Source: Paenibacillus sp. UNC451MF
Lineage (GTDB): Bacteria > Bacillota > Bacilli > Paenibacillales > NBRC-103111
Length of the DNA: 64,000 nt
NCBI RefSeq assembly: GCF_000686845.1
Contig: NZ_JMLS01000001.1
Location: forward strand, 496,001 to 560,000
Direction: 5' to 3'
The notes under the pieces are model-generated. The model saw nothing but the letters and a program-made list of their open reading frames with translations, ran no database searches and was not told where the DNA came from. Position numbers and translations under genes: made by a program. Shown here piece by piece: positions 37,256-46,459 of this stretch (positions within the stretch are counted from its first letter, which is position 1; every line of letters starts with the position of its first letter).

Positions 37256-38785
37256 TTGAGTAAAGGTGTCGTATATCTCGTAGGAGCAGGTCCAGGAGAC
37301 CCGAAGCTCATTACGATACGGGGACTAGAGGCGATTCAACGGGCCGATGTCGTCGTATACGACCGGTTGGCAAGTCCTAGACTGCTGAAGCATATGAAAC
37401 CCGGTGCTGAGAAAATTTTTGTCGGCAAGCTGCCAGACAAGCATATGATGAAGCAAGGGGAAATTAATCAGCTGCTTGTTGATCTGGCGATGCAAGGAAA
37501 AACGGTAACCCGTTTAAAAGGCGGAGACCCCAGCGTCTTTGGGCGTGTGGGAGAAGAGGCGGAGCTATTAGCCGATAACGGTATAATGTTCGAGATTGTA
37601 CCGGGCATTACTTCCGCTATCGCAGTACCAACGTATGCAGGAATACCAGTTACTCATCGTGATTTTACTTCATCGTTTTCGATTGTTACAGGACATGAAT
37701 ATCCGAACAAAACATACAGTAGTTTAAATTGGGATAACTTATCACAAGCTTCGGGTACGCTTATTTTCCTTATGGGTGTAGCTAACCTGGAATTCATCTG
37801 CAGTCAGCTGATTCAAGGCGGCAAGTCGCCTTCGACTCCAGTAGCATTGATTCGTTGGGGAACATGGATGGATCAAAAAACGCTGACGGGAACATTGACC
37901 GACATTGTCGAAAAGGTTCGTTCCGCCAACTTTCAATCGCCAGCAGTTATCATCGTAGGAGAAGTGGTTAAGCTTCGTGGCAAGCTTGCTTGGTTCGAGA
38001 AAAAGCCCTTGTTCGGGAGACGTATTCTGGTTACACGGGCTCGAAGTCAGGCAAGTGACTTGGTACAGCAAATCGAGGAGCTAGGCGGAGAAGCAGTTGA
38101 ATTTCCCGTTATCCGGACTCAAGCTCCAGCGAAGCCCGAGGCTCTGCAAAACCTTGATGCGGCGCTCAGCCGATTGTCTGTGTTTGATTGGATTTTGTTT
38201 ACTAGCGTAAACGGAGTGGAGTATTTCTTTCAGCGACTGCAAGCCAATCGTATCGATGTTCGTACGATGAGCAACGCGAGAATTGCTGCAGTAGGGCCGA
38301 AGACATCGGAAGCTTTGGCACAGCGAGGGCTCATAGCCGAGGAACTGCCTGCCAAATTTCAGGGTGATGAGCTGCTTGCGTCGTTTGCCGAGGAGCTGAA
38401 GCCGGGTCAGCATGTACTGCTCCCGACGGCCGATATTGCCAAGGAATATATTCCTGCTAAGCTGAAGCAGATGGGTCTGCAAGTAACCGAAGTCGATGTA
38501 TATGAAACGGTTCTAGACACAAGCGGAGGCGCTGAAATTATTGATCTGCTCAAGGAAAATATCATTCACACAATCACCTTTACTAGCTCTTCTACAGTTA
38601 CGAATTTAATTATTGCTTTGGAGCAATTAGGTATAGACAAGCCGCTTGAGCTTCTTCAACAAAGCAAAATCGCCTGTATCGGGCCGATGACGGCTAAGAC
38701 AGTTGAGGAAGCAGGACTAAAGGTCGATTACTTGGCTAAGGAAGCTACCGTATCTTCCCTTGTTCAAAGCTTATATTGCGAATAA
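37256..38785 (+). CDS. Fused uroporphyrinogen-III methyltransferase / uroporphyrinogen-III synthase (CobA-HemD)
   Basis: This 509-residue fusion has an N-terminal SAM-dependent uroporphyrinogen-III C-methyltransferase domain (about 1-245: VYLVGAGPGDPKLIT, VVYDRL, RLKGGDPSVFGR, VPGITSA, GTLIFLMG) and a C-terminal uroporphyrinogen-III synthase domain (about 255-505: RILVTRARSQASDL, WILFTSVNGVEYF, TFTSSSTVTNL, IGPMTAKTV). The second domain closes hydroxymethylbilane to uroporphyrinogen III; the first methylates it to precorrin-2, feeding the dehydrogenase encoded upstream. TTG 37256 is preceded by GTGAGGAG. B. subtilis keeps these activities in separate genes. Confidence 0.95.
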   Translation: MSKGVVYLVGAGPGDPKLITIRGLEAIQRADVVVYDRLASPRLLKHMKPGAEKIFVGKLPDKHMMKQGEINQLLVDLAMQGKTVTRLKGGDPSVFGRVGEEAELLADNGIMFEIVPGITSAIAVPTYAGIPVTHRDFTSSFSIVTGHEYPNKTYSSLNWDNLSQASGTLIFLMGVANLEFICSQLIQGGKSPSTPVALIRWGTWMDQKTLTGTLTDIVEKVRSANFQSPAVIIVGEVVKLRGKLAWFEKKPLFGRRILVTRARSQASDLVQQIEELGGEAVEFPVIRTQAPAKPEALQNLDAALSRLSVFDWILFTSVNGVEYFFQRLQANRIDVRTMSNARIAAVGPKTSEALAQRGLIAEELPAKFQGDELLASFAEELKPGQHVLLPTADIAKEYIPAKLKQMGLQVTEVDVYETVLDTSGGAEIIDLLKENIIHTITFTSSSTVTNLIIALEQLGIDKPLELLQQSKIACIGPMTAKTVEEAGLKVDYLAKEATVSSLVQSLYCE

Positions 38786-38826
38786 AGAAGCGATCCAAGA
38801 GGATAACAGGTTAAGGAGGAAACAAC

Positions 38827-39825
38827 ATGGCATTTCCAATTGTACGCAACAGAAGACTACGTGGTTCTAAAGCATTACGTAATTTGGTAAGAGAGACAAG
38901 CCTATCGGTTCATGATCTGATCTATCCTATTTTTGTTATGCATGGCTCTCAAATCAAAGAAGAAATCAGCTCAATGCCAGGCGTGTACCACTTTTCACTT
39001 GATGTGCTTGAGGAAGAATTGAAAGAGATCACAGGTCTTGGAATACAAGCGATTATGCTGTTCGGTGTCCCTGACCATAAAGACGCTGTTGGCAGCTCGG
39101 CTTATGATGACAATGGTATCGTGCAGCAGGCGACGCGCCGGATTAAAGAGCTGCACCCGGACTTACTGGTAATGGCGGATAACTGTCTTTGCCAGTTTAC
39201 CGACCATGGCCATTGCGGTGTTGTTCATATTGATGAGAAAACGCAATGCGCTGACATTGATAACGATGCTTCTCTCGAGCTCCTTGTTCGTACGGCGGTT
39301 TCACAAGCGAAAGCAGGAGCCGATGTCATTGCACCTTCGAACATGATGGATGGTTTTGTCCATGCCATTCGTCAAGGTCTTGATGAGGCGGGCTTTGAGA
39401 ATGTGCCTATTATGTCCTACTCGGTTAAATATGCATCTGCCTACTATGGGCCTTTCCGGGAAGCGGCTCATTCCGCACCACAGTTCGGTGACCGTAAAAC
39501 GTATCAGATGGATCCTGGTAATGCTCGTGAAGCATTGAGAGAAGCCGAGTCTGATGTTTTGGAAGGTGCTGATTTCCTGATGGTTAAGCCTGCAATGGCT
39601 TATATGGATATTATTCGCACTTTGCGTGATCAGTTTGATCTGCCTTTGGTTGCTTACAATGTCAGCGGAGAATATTCCCTCATTAAAGCGGCGGCGCTTC
39701 AGGGCTGGGTGGACGAGCGTTCCATCGTTCTCGAGACGATGATCGGCTTCAAACGTGCCGGCGCTGATTTAATCATTACGTATTTTGCAAAGGACGTAGC
39801 TAGATGGCTTAAGGAAAGTCACTAA
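38827..39825 (+). CDS. hemB: Delta-aminolevulinic acid dehydratase (porphobilinogen synthase)
   Basis: The 332-residue enzyme condenses two 5-aminolevulinates to porphobilinogen. The cysteine-rich metal site [16 protein letters not shown] indicates the zinc-dependent class. The two Schiff-base lysines are in [15 protein letters not shown] and [11 protein letters not shown]. The start follows AAGGAGGAAACAAC. A terminator follows, so hemA to hemB probably form one operon. Confidence 0.98.
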   Translation: MAFPIVRNRRLRGSKALRNLVRETSLSVHDLIYPIFVMHGSQIKEEISSMPGVYHFSLDVLEEELKEITGLGIQAIMLFGVPDHKDAVGSSAYDDNGIVQQATRRIKELHPDLLVMADNCLCQFTDHGHCGVVHIDEKTQCADIDNDASLELLVRTAVSQAKAGADVIAPSNMMDGFVHAIRQGLDEAGFENVPIMSYSVKYASAYYGPFREAAHSAPQFGDRKTYQMDPGNAREALREAESDVLEGADFLMVKPAMAYMDIIRTLRDQFDLPLVAYNVSGEYSLIKAAALQGWVDERSIVLETMIGFKRAGADLIITYFAKDVARWLKESH

Positions 39826-39844
39826 GAGGTCAAAGGTATTATTT

Positions 39845-39890
39845 AGGAGCTTTTCATACTGACTGCGGTTAGTGGAAAAGCTCCTTTTTC
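39845..39890 (+). terminator. Rho-independent terminator after hemB
   Basis: Stem AGGAGCTTTTCA / TGGAAAAGCTCCT, with an inner ACT/AGT extension, is followed by TTTTTCTC. It separates hemB from hemE. Confidence 0.88.
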
Positions 39891-40015
39891 TCTGTGCTGA
39901 CGCGGTTCTTGTCATACTTTTGTCGGAATCTATGAGGGGCAATCGGTTGTTAGAGGCTGCCAAATAGGGCATAATGTTATTAGATTATAGGAGTATGCGG
40001 AAAGAGGTAAAGAGA

Positions 40016-41086
40016 ATGAGCTATAACAATAATTTTATTAAAGCCTGCAAAAAAGAACATGTGGATACGCTTCCTGTTTGGTATATGCGTCAAGCGGGGC
40101 GTTCGGATCCGGATTACCGTAAAATTAAAGAAAAGTATAGCCTTCTTGAAATTTGCAAGCAGCCTGAGCTTGCAGCAGAAGTTACGATGATGCCGGTGAA
40201 AAAGCTCGGAGTCGATGCAGCTATTTTATATTCGGATATTATGAATCCGGTTGCTTCGATCGGGATTGATTTTGACATCGTAAAAGACGTAGGACCTGTC
40301 ATACATAACCCGATCCGCACGGCGGAGGACGTAGCCAAGCTTCGACCTATTCAAGTAGAACAGGATTTATCTCATATTATTAAAACCATTGAAATTCTTG
40401 TAGCGGAACTGCAAGTGCCCCTCATTACATTTGCTGGAGCGCCGTTCACGATTGCCAGCTATTTGGTTGAGGGCAGACCGTCCAAATCCAAAGATTATCT
40501 TCATACGAAGGCTCTTATGTATGGGGCGCCTGACGTTTGGTTTAAACTGATGGATAAGCTTGGAGATATGATTATCACCTATTTAAAAGCGCAGATTGCC
40601 GCAGGAGCTAAAGCGGTGCAACTATTTGACAGCTGGGTGGGGGCTTTGTCGCCGAGAGATTTTCAAACCTATGTGCTGCCGACGATTACACGGATTTTTG
40701 CCGAGCTCAAGCATTTGGATCAACCTAAAATCTATTTCCCCGGGGTCAGCTCAGGCGAGCTGCATTCCAGCCTCGTAGACATCGAAGCCGATGTGATAGG
40801 GCTTGATTGGCGTGTCCCTATTACCGAGGCTCGCAAAAGAGTCGGTTCAAAGTTTGCCATTCAAGGTAACCTGGACCCTACCGTGCTTACGGCACCAATG
40901 TCGGTAATTCAAGAGCAAGCAAAAGCAATCATTGATCAAGGAATTCAACAGCCAGGGTATATTTTCAACCTGGGCCACGGTGTGTTCCCGGAAGCATCTA
41001 TCGATAAGCTGAGAGAATTGACGGAGTTTGTTCACTCCTATTCTCGCGAAGCTATCGCTCAATCGAAACAAGGAAGTGGTGTCTAA
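40016..41086 (+). CDS. hemE: Uroporphyrinogen decarboxylase
   Basis: A 356-residue enzyme that decarboxylates uroporphyrinogen III to coproporphyrinogen III. The signature PVWYMRQAGR is present, followed here by SDPDYR where YQPEYR is common; ILYSDIMNP holds the essential Asp, and GHGVFPEAS is seen near the C-terminus. ATG 40016 follows AAAGAGGTAAAG; the 14 upstream in-frame codons lack support. Its stop overlaps hemH (TAATG). Confidence 0.97.
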   Translation: MSYNNNFIKACKKEHVDTLPVWYMRQAGRSDPDYRKIKEKYSLLEICKQPELAAEVTMMPVKKLGVDAAILYSDIMNPVASIGIDFDIVKDVGPVIHNPIRTAEDVAKLRPIQVEQDLSHIIKTIEILVAELQVPLITFAGAPFTIASYLVEGRPSKSKDYLHTKALMYGAPDVWFKLMDKLGDMIITYLKAQIAAGAKAVQLFDSWVGALSPRDFQTYVLPTITRIFAELKHLDQPKIYFPGVSSGELHSSLVDIEADVIGLDWRVPITEARKRVGSKFAIQGNLDPTVLTAPMSVIQEQAKAIIDQGIQQPGYIFNLGHGVFPEASIDKLRELTEFVHSYSREAIAQSKQGSGV

Positions 41087-42024
41087 TGACCAAACAGCGA
41101 ATTGGCGTGCTTGTAATGTCGTACGGAACTCCAGAGAGCTTGGATCAAGTGGAAGCTTATTATACACATATCCGTAGAGGCAATCCCCCGAGCGCTGAGC
41201 AGCTTAAGGAATTGACAGACCGGTATGACGCTATTGTAGGCGGATTTTTTCCGCTTAGGGAAAATACTAATAAGCAAGTACAAGCATTGGAGCAAATGCT
41301 TAATGAGCGTCATCCTGATAAAACGTTTGTGTGTTACCAAGGCTTAAAGCATGCGGCTCCCTTTATCGAGGATGGCGTAGAGCAAATGATCAAGGACGGT
41401 ATCCAACAGGCAGTCGGTGTTGTGCTTGCTCCTCATTATTCCATTATGAGTGTAGGCGGATATATCAAGCGTGCCAAGGATAAGGCGGAAGAGATGGGCG
41501 GTCTGTCTATTGAGTTCGTTAAGAGCTACCATCTGCATCCGAAGCTTATCGAAGCTTTGTCCAATCGCGTTACAGAAACACTTCAGCGCTTTGATGATAC
41601 TTCAAAGGAAGAAGTTCGGGTTATTTTCACAGCGCATAGCTTGCCTGAAAAAATATTGGAGATGAAGGATCCTTATCCGGATCAGCTTCTTGCTACTTCC
41701 AAAGCGATTGCAGAGCAAACAGGAGTTAACAATTGGCAGTTCGGATGGCAGAGTGCAGGTCAAACGGCTATGCCTTGGCTCGGTCCAGACATCTTGGATG
41801 TACTGCATACGGTCACCCATGAAGAGCAAGTGAAGAACGTGCTCATTTGTCCGATTGGTTTCGTATCCGATCATTTGGAGGTTCTGTACGATCTGGATAT
41901 CGAAGCCCAGAAGGTAGCTAAAGAGCTTGGAATTCATCTGGAGCGTACACCGTCCCTGAACACCGATCCGTTATATATGGAGACGCTCAGCGATGTCGTG
42001 TACGAGCAATTGAAAGGGAACTAA
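41086..42024 (+). CDS. hemH: Ferrochelatase (coproporphyrin ferrochelatase type)
   Basis: The 312-residue enzyme inserts Fe2+ into the porphyrin; in Gram-positive bacteria of this kind the substrate is coproporphyrin III (CpfC). The active-site His lies in FTAHSLPEK and the conserved Glu in SDHLEVLYDLD. The length and lack of an iron-sulfur tail fit the B. subtilis type. Start overlaps hemE by one base. The oxidase hemY, next in B. subtilis, is absent from the window. Confidence 0.97.
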   Translation: MTKQRIGVLVMSYGTPESLDQVEAYYTHIRRGNPPSAEQLKELTDRYDAIVGGFFPLRENTNKQVQALEQMLNERHPDKTFVCYQGLKHAAPFIEDGVEQMIKDGIQQAVGVVLAPHYSIMSVGGYIKRAKDKAEEMGGLSIEFVKSYHLHPKLIEALSNRVTETLQRFDDTSKEEVRVIFTAHSLPEKILEMKDPYPDQLLATSKAIAEQTGVNNWQFGWQSAGQTAMPWLGPDILDVLHTVTHEEQVKNVLICPIGFVSDHLEVLYDLDIEAQKVAKELGIHLERTPSLNTDPLYMETLSDVVYEQLKGN

Positions 42025-42032
42025 GAGGTAAA

Positions 42033-42066
42033 ACGGATGGCTGAACAGCATGTGTTCCCCATCCGT
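42033..42066 (+). other. Hairpin between hemH and hemL
   Basis: ACGGATGG pairs with CCATCCGT, and inside it GAACA with TGTTC around a GCATG loop. It contains an ATG (42037) in frame with hemL. The T run is absent on this strand (CTTT only), so it may be a processing or attenuation structure. Confidence 0.5.
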
Positions 42067-42108
42067 CTTTACTGTAATGACTATAGAACGGTGAAATGGG
42101 GTAATGAA

Positions 42109-43407
42109 ATGAGCATGCGTAAACGTACGGATGAGAGATCGGCAAAAGCTTTTGCGGAAGCAAAGGAAGTTATACCCGGAGGGGTAAATAGTCCGGTTCG
42201 CGCGTTCAAATCGGTCGGGCTGACTCCATTATTTATGGAACGAGGAGCAGGCTCCCGCGTCTACGATATTGACGGGAATGAATTTATCGATTACATCGGC
42301 TCCTGGGGACCGCTGATCGTTGGACACTCCCATCCAGAGGTTGTAGAGGCGATTAAAAAAACAGCCGAAAAAGGTTCCAGCTTTGGTGCTCCTACCGAGT
42401 TGGAGACGATCATGGCAAAGCTTGTTATTGATCGCGTTCCTTCTTTGGAGATGGTACGTATGGTGAATTCCGGTACGGAAGCAACGATGAGTGCATTGAG
42501 ACTTGCCAGAGGATATACGAAGAGAGCCAAGATTCTCAAATTCGAAGGCTGCTATCATGGTCATGCCGATTCCTTGCTGATCAAAGCAGGATCCGGTGTA
42601 GCGACATTGGGCTTGCCTGACAGTCCGGGTGTGCCGGAGGGGGTTGCAGTTAATACGATAACGGTTCCTTATAATGATTTGGAATCGGTTCAATTGGCTT
42701 TTGAAAAATTCGGTGAAGAGATAGCAGCAGTGATCGTTGAGCCGGTTGGCGGTAATATGGGCGTTGTTCCACCGCTCCCAGGGTTCCTGCAAGGCTTGCG
42801 TGACGTAACAAGCCGTTACGGCAGCTTGCTCATCTTCGACGAAGTTATGACAGGCTTCCGCGTAGGACTTCACTGCGCTCAAGGTCTATACGGCATTGAT
42901 CCCGACCTGACCTGTCTAGGAAAAATTATAGGCGGTGGCTTGCCGGTTGGTGCTTATGGCGGTAAGCGTGCGATTATGGAGCAGATTGCTCCAAGCGGTC
43001 CAATCTACCAAGCCGGTACTCTGTCGGGTAACCCGCTTGCAATGGCTGCTGGCTATACGACGTTGAAGCTGCTTGGGCAACCGGGAGTGTATGAAGAGCT
43101 GGAACGCAAAGCGGCAAGGCTTGAAGAAGGCTTCCAGAGCAATGCGAAGGAACTCGGTATCGCAAGCACCATCAACCGTGTAGGCTCCATGATCTGTCCT
43201 TTCTTTACCGAGCAAAAGGTCATTAACTATGAGACCGCCAAAACCTCAGATCTGAATCGCTTTAATCAATATTTTGCAGCACTGCTTGATCTGGGTGTTA
43301 GCATTGCGCCTTCTCAATTCGAAGGAATGTTCGTTTCCACAGCTCATACAGATGAGGATATCGAGGCAACGATTGCGGCTCATTACCAAGCGCTTAAGCA
43401 ATTATAA
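42109..43407 (+). CDS. hemL: Glutamate-1-semialdehyde 2,1-aminomutase
   Basis: The 432-residue PLP enzyme converts glutamate-1-semialdehyde to 5-aminolevulinate. Family markers are [38 protein letters not shown] and the PLP lysine in [16 protein letters not shown] 42109 after TGGGGTAATGAA gives the normal family length. The in-frame ATG 42037 has a good ribosome site (AAGAGGTAAAACGG) but would add 24 residues unlike the family and lies in a hairpin, so the start remains a little uncertain. Confidence 0.96.
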   Translation: MSMRKRTDERSAKAFAEAKEVIPGGVNSPVRAFKSVGLTPLFMERGAGSRVYDIDGNEFIDYIGSWGPLIVGHSHPEVVEAIKKTAEKGSSFGAPTELETIMAKLVIDRVPSLEMVRMVNSGTEATMSALRLARGYTKRAKILKFEGCYHGHADSLLIKAGSGVATLGLPDSPGVPEGVAVNTITVPYNDLESVQLAFEKFGEEIAAVIVEPVGGNMGVVPPLPGFLQGLRDVTSRYGSLLIFDEVMTGFRVGLHCAQGLYGIDPDLTCLGKIIGGGLPVGAYGGKRAIMEQIAPSGPIYQAGTLSGNPLAMAAGYTTLKLLGQPGVYEELERKAARLEEGFQSNAKELGIASTINRVGSMICPFFTEQKVINYETAKTSDLNRFNQYFAALLDLGVSIAPSQFEGMFVSTAHTDEDIEATIAAHYQALKQL

Positions 43408-43439
43408 GAGGCTTAAAACAAGAAGATTCTATATAAGAT

Positions 43440-43487
43440 AAAGCTTGTCGGTTGTTTAATAAACGATCGCAAGCTTTGTTTTTTTGG
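43440..43487 (+). terminator. Rho-independent terminator after hemL
   Basis: Stem AAAGCTTG / CAAGCTTT, with an inner GTTT/AAAC helix, is followed by GTTTTTTT. Confidence 0.85.
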
Positions 43488-43510
43488 GTTGGAAGCTTGG
43501 AGTCAAATCA

Positions 43511-43543
43511 AAAGACGCTCTCTTAAAATAAGAGAGCGTCTTT
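43511..43543. terminator. Bidirectional terminator between hemL and the glycosidase-like gene
   Basis: A perfect 15-bp stem AAAGACGCTCTCTTA / TAAGAGAGCGTCTTT with a three-base loop. T-rich sequence follows on both strands; it lies 16 bp past the stop of the minus-strand gene. Confidence 0.92.
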
Positions 43544-43558
43544 ATTTGAGTGTACAAG

Positions 43559-45301
43559 TTATTCTGCCTTAATTGGAGGCGGAGTTGCTGTTGCCGTTGA
43601 TGTGGGTGACGGCGTAGGAGTGCTGCTATTCGAAGAGACTCCCGGAGTGGCTTTTCCTGCAGAGTCGGAGGTTGTTCCTGAGGCTCCGCCATTGGAAGTC
43701 GTTCCACCGCTATTCGGTTTTGGTGTTGGTTCTGACACTTGATTTCCACTTCCATTAGCAGGCGTATTCCCGCCAGCTGCCGGAGGAGTAGGAGAAGCGC
43801 TAGGAGGTGGTGTGGCTGGTGGTTTCGTCGTATTAGTTCCACCGTTTCCTGAGTTGTTATTATTGCCGTTTGTTTGTCCTGCAGGTGGATTCGTTGATTC
43901 CGCTCCACCGTTATTCGAAGTGCCTGGTGTAGATTTTGGCGGCGTTGTTTCCGTACCTTCCGTAGAATGGCCAGGAGTAGGAATTGGAGTTGCTTTACCG
44001 CTGTTGCTGTCCTTATTATCTGTATCTTTTCCAGCAGGAGGCTTAGTTGTGCCTGGAGTACTGCTGCCGTTTTTGTTGGTGCCTGCATTGTTCCCCGTAT
44101 CCCCTTTGTTAGTGTTGGATGAAGGAGTAGGGGAAGGTGATACAGATGGTGTCGGTGTAGGAGCAGGAGTCGGATTGTTCTTCTGCTTGGCTTTAAGCTC
44201 CGCTTGTTCTTTCAAAAAGTCCGGATGGTCATAGGAGCCGCCTGGATCGATTTTGTCTATTCCATCCCAGACACGATTGGCTACTACATTCTCAGGATGA
44301 TCGTAGACCAAAAAGGCGGATGGAAGCCGGCGTTCGCCGTAACGACTGGAAGGCTTTGTAACCAGTTCGCCGTTGTATACCAGTTCGGAAGAAGCGCCGC
44401 CATCCAAAAAGCCTGCGTTGATGACGTCATCATCCATGAACATATCTTGAACCTCTTTCAAAGTAGCCCCTACACTATGTGTCTGTCGGCCATCAATAAC
44501 GATAAAGATGACGGTACCATCGGCTTTTTGACCGACAGCGGTACGCGGTGCACGGCTTCCGTCATTGATAGGAAGCGGTTTGCCGTTGGCAATAACTCGG
44601 GGATAGAAGGACGCTGCTTCGGAAACCCCCATCTCTTGCAGTTCAAATATATTGTATTTACCAATGACTAGAGTTCCGTCTTTCGTGAAACCTACGATAT
44701 GCTGTGCTACGCTGCCGTCTTGGTCGGTATAAATGACCTCGCCACCGGAAATAATGGCGCCGAGCGCGGCGAATCCGTTACCTAGCCCCTCGGGATCGTT
44801 AAATCCCCCGGCATTGACACCGGCGACAGCTCCGGTACGTTGTACCATGGAACTGATTTTCTCTCCTTCGCCAGGTTTGGCAGGCGTCATGATGCGGATC
44901 GACTTCGGATCGTACACATACATTCGCTTCCCTTTCCAAAACTTACCGGAGATATCCTCGACTTTAACGAGCTCGTCGATAGAACGTATTCTTGTCGTTG
45001 TAGTTGAGATCATACCTGGAAGCTGCTTTTCAACTGCGTTTTCTTCAACAAAGGTGTGAAGCTGCTTAACCAGATCGTCCCGCATCTGAGTGCCTACGAA
45101 CATCCAAGCCCAATCGCGATGTTGCGTGATGATGACGGTTTGAGCCATCCAAATACGAATATCCGTACCCGGCTTGGTCAGAAACAAAAAGCTCGACGTC
45201 ATAAACGTAATAATGGCTATAAACATCAGTGATTTTTTCAGCCAACTCCAGTCGCGAAGCTGCTGCTTGGTCGATTCCAAGAAATGTATGGCAGTGCTCA
45301 C
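43559..45301 (-). CDS. Membrane-anchored phosphodiester glycosidase-like protein with long low-complexity tail
   Basis: The 580-residue product has a short cytoplasmic N-terminus, one transmembrane helix (about residues 24-42), a globular domain (about 45-370) resembling the NAGPA/phosphodiester glycosidase family (AGVNAGGFNDPEG, FYPRVIANGKPL, RTAVGQKADGTVIFIVIDGRQ, NAGFLDGGASSELVYNG), and a C-terminal tail of about 205 residues made almost only of Pro, Thr, Ser, Gly, Asn and Ala. The tail looks like a wall-spanning or glycosylated linker with no domain at its end. GTG 45301 is preferred to GTG 45310 because AGGAG stands eight bases before it. Substrate unknown. Confidence 0.85.
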   Translation of the reverse strand: MSTAIHFLESTKQQLRDWSWLKKSLMFIAIITFMTSSFLFLTKPGTDIRIWMAQTVIITQHRDWAWMFVGTQMRDDLVKQLHTFVEENAVEKQLPGMISTTTTRIRSIDELVKVEDISGKFWKGKRMYVYDPKSIRIMTPAKPGEGEKISSMVQRTGAVAGVNAGGFNDPEGLGNGFAALGAIISGGEVIYTDQDGSVAQHIVGFTKDGTLVIGKYNIFELQEMGVSEAASFYPRVIANGKPLPINDGSRAPRTAVGQKADGTVIFIVIDGRQTHSVGATLKEVQDMFMDDDVINAGFLDGGASSELVYNGELVTKPSSRYGERRLPSAFLVYDHPENVVANRVWDGIDKIDPGGSYDHPDFLKEQAELKAKQKNNPTPAPTPTPSVSPSPTPSSNTNKGDTGNNAGTNKNGSSTPGTTKPPAGKDTDNKDSNSGKATPIPTPGHSTEGTETTPPKSTPGTSNNGGAESTNPPAGQTNGNNNNSGNGGTNTTKPPATPPPSASPTPPAAGGNTPANGSGNQVSEPTPKPNSGGTTSNGGASGTTSDSAGKATPGVSSNSSTPTPSPTSTATATPPPIKAE

Positions 45302-45443
45302 TTTGTCCACTCCTGTTTTAATAATAAACGAAGAACACTAAAAGATTTTTAACTCTATTATTCTACCATATCCGGTTCTAATATGATAGACGGCTAAGAA
45401 GCAGTAATGTTGCATATAGCTCCATGAACATTTCGCTGTAATT

Positions 45444-45452
45444 TGTTACAAT
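45444..45452 (+). promoter_or_regulatory. Extended -10 element upstream of the pseudouridine synthase
   Basis: TGTTACAAT (TGN plus TACAAT) lies 26 bp before the start in the gap shared with the divergent gene. No clear -35 is seen. Confidence 0.35.
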
Positions 45453-45477
45453 AGGGCAAAGAAAGGAGCGAGAATCA

Positions 45478-46356
45478 ATGATCCCATGGCAAAAAAAAGG
45501 AGAATGGCTTGAGCTTAGACTTCCTCGTCCGTTAGACTCGGAGGCTGACATCAAGCAATATATTAGCCTTTCCGATAAATATTTGAATAGCTTAATCAAA
45601 ACCGGAGGCTTGTCGATAAAAGGCCCCCGTGTCCGGTTGCGTCTGTTTCCAAATGAACCGATAAAAGATATGCCTAAATGGGCACCCATAGAAGTACTGT
45701 ATGAGGATGATTTTTGCCTGGTTGTCCAAAAGCCCGCAGGGATGAAAGTGCACGGTGACCCGTCAGTGGCAGTGGAGCAGGCAGCTACTCTATGGGACGC
45801 GGTAGCAAGCTATTATGAAGCAACGGGGCAGCGCTGCAAGGTTCGGCATATTCATCGATTAGATGAAGATACGACGGGGCCCGTGTTGTACGCGAAGCAC
45901 GAGTGGTCACAGTTGGTATTGGATGGGGCCATGCGTGAGAAGCAAATAAACCGTCAATACGCAGCAATCGTTCAAGGCAGGATAAAAGAAAAGTCGGGCA
46001 TAATTGATGCAGCAATTGGCAGAGACAGGCACCATTCAGCTCGAAGGAGGGTATCCCCGACTGGCGAACGGGCTGTAACGCATTATGAAGTAGAACAGCA
46101 ATGGCCTCAGGGCGCCCTCGTTAAGCTGCGATTGGAAACGGGACGTACCCATCAGATCCGCGTACACATGAGTTATTTGGGGCATCCGATTTGGGGAGAT
46201 GAGCTGTACGGAGGCAAGAAGCAGAGTATGAGCAGACAAGCACTGCATGGAGAGCGGCTTATATTTAATCACCCATTGACGAGCGAGCAGCTCGATATTG
46301 AATGCCCTTGGCCTCAGGATATGAAAAACCTTTGCGATCAGCTGCAAAAAATATAG
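45478..46356 (+). CDS. RluA-family RNA pseudouridine synthase
   Basis: A 292-residue pseudouridine synthase of the RluA/RluD family with the catalytic Asp in HRLDEDTTGPVLYAK, followed by the RQYAAIVQG strand, RTHQIRVHMSYLGHPIWGDELYG and a FNHPLT motif. The N-terminal part resembles a weak S4-like module (LSDKYLNSLIKTGGLSIKG). Rtarget (rRNA or tRNA site) cannot be deduced. The start follows AAAGGAGCG. It lies between the divergent glycosidase-like gene and spoVID. Confidence 0.92.
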   Translation: MIPWQKKGEWLELRLPRPLDSEADIKQYISLSDKYLNSLIKTGGLSIKGPRVRLRLFPNEPIKDMPKWAPIEVLYEDDFCLVVQKPAGMKVHGDPSVAVEQAATLWDAVASYYEATGQRCKVRHIHRLDEDTTGPVLYAKHEWSQLVLDGAMREKQINRQYAAIVQGRIKEKSGIIDAAIGRDRHHSARRRVSPTGERAVTHYEVEQQWPQGALVKLRLETGRTHQIRVHMSYLGHPIWGDELYGGKKQSMSRQALHGERLIFNHPLTSEQLDIECPWPQDMKNLCDQLQKI

Positions 46357-46459
46357 TCATGCTCCTCCCCCTCAAACCATATAAATCTATAGATAAGTAA
46401 AAATGACTATCTCACGATGCGGTTTGCGAGACTAGTTCTATAAGAGGGAGGACAAAACA

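Noticed and set aside
42229-42882. A 217-codon open frame on the minus strand
   Set aside because: Opposite hemL, whose PLP-enzyme motifs are intact; no ribosome site.
43456-44088. A 210-codon frame in another frame of the glycosidase-like gene
   Set aside because: Gln/Arg/Leu-rich product arising from reading the repetitive tail in a shifted frame.
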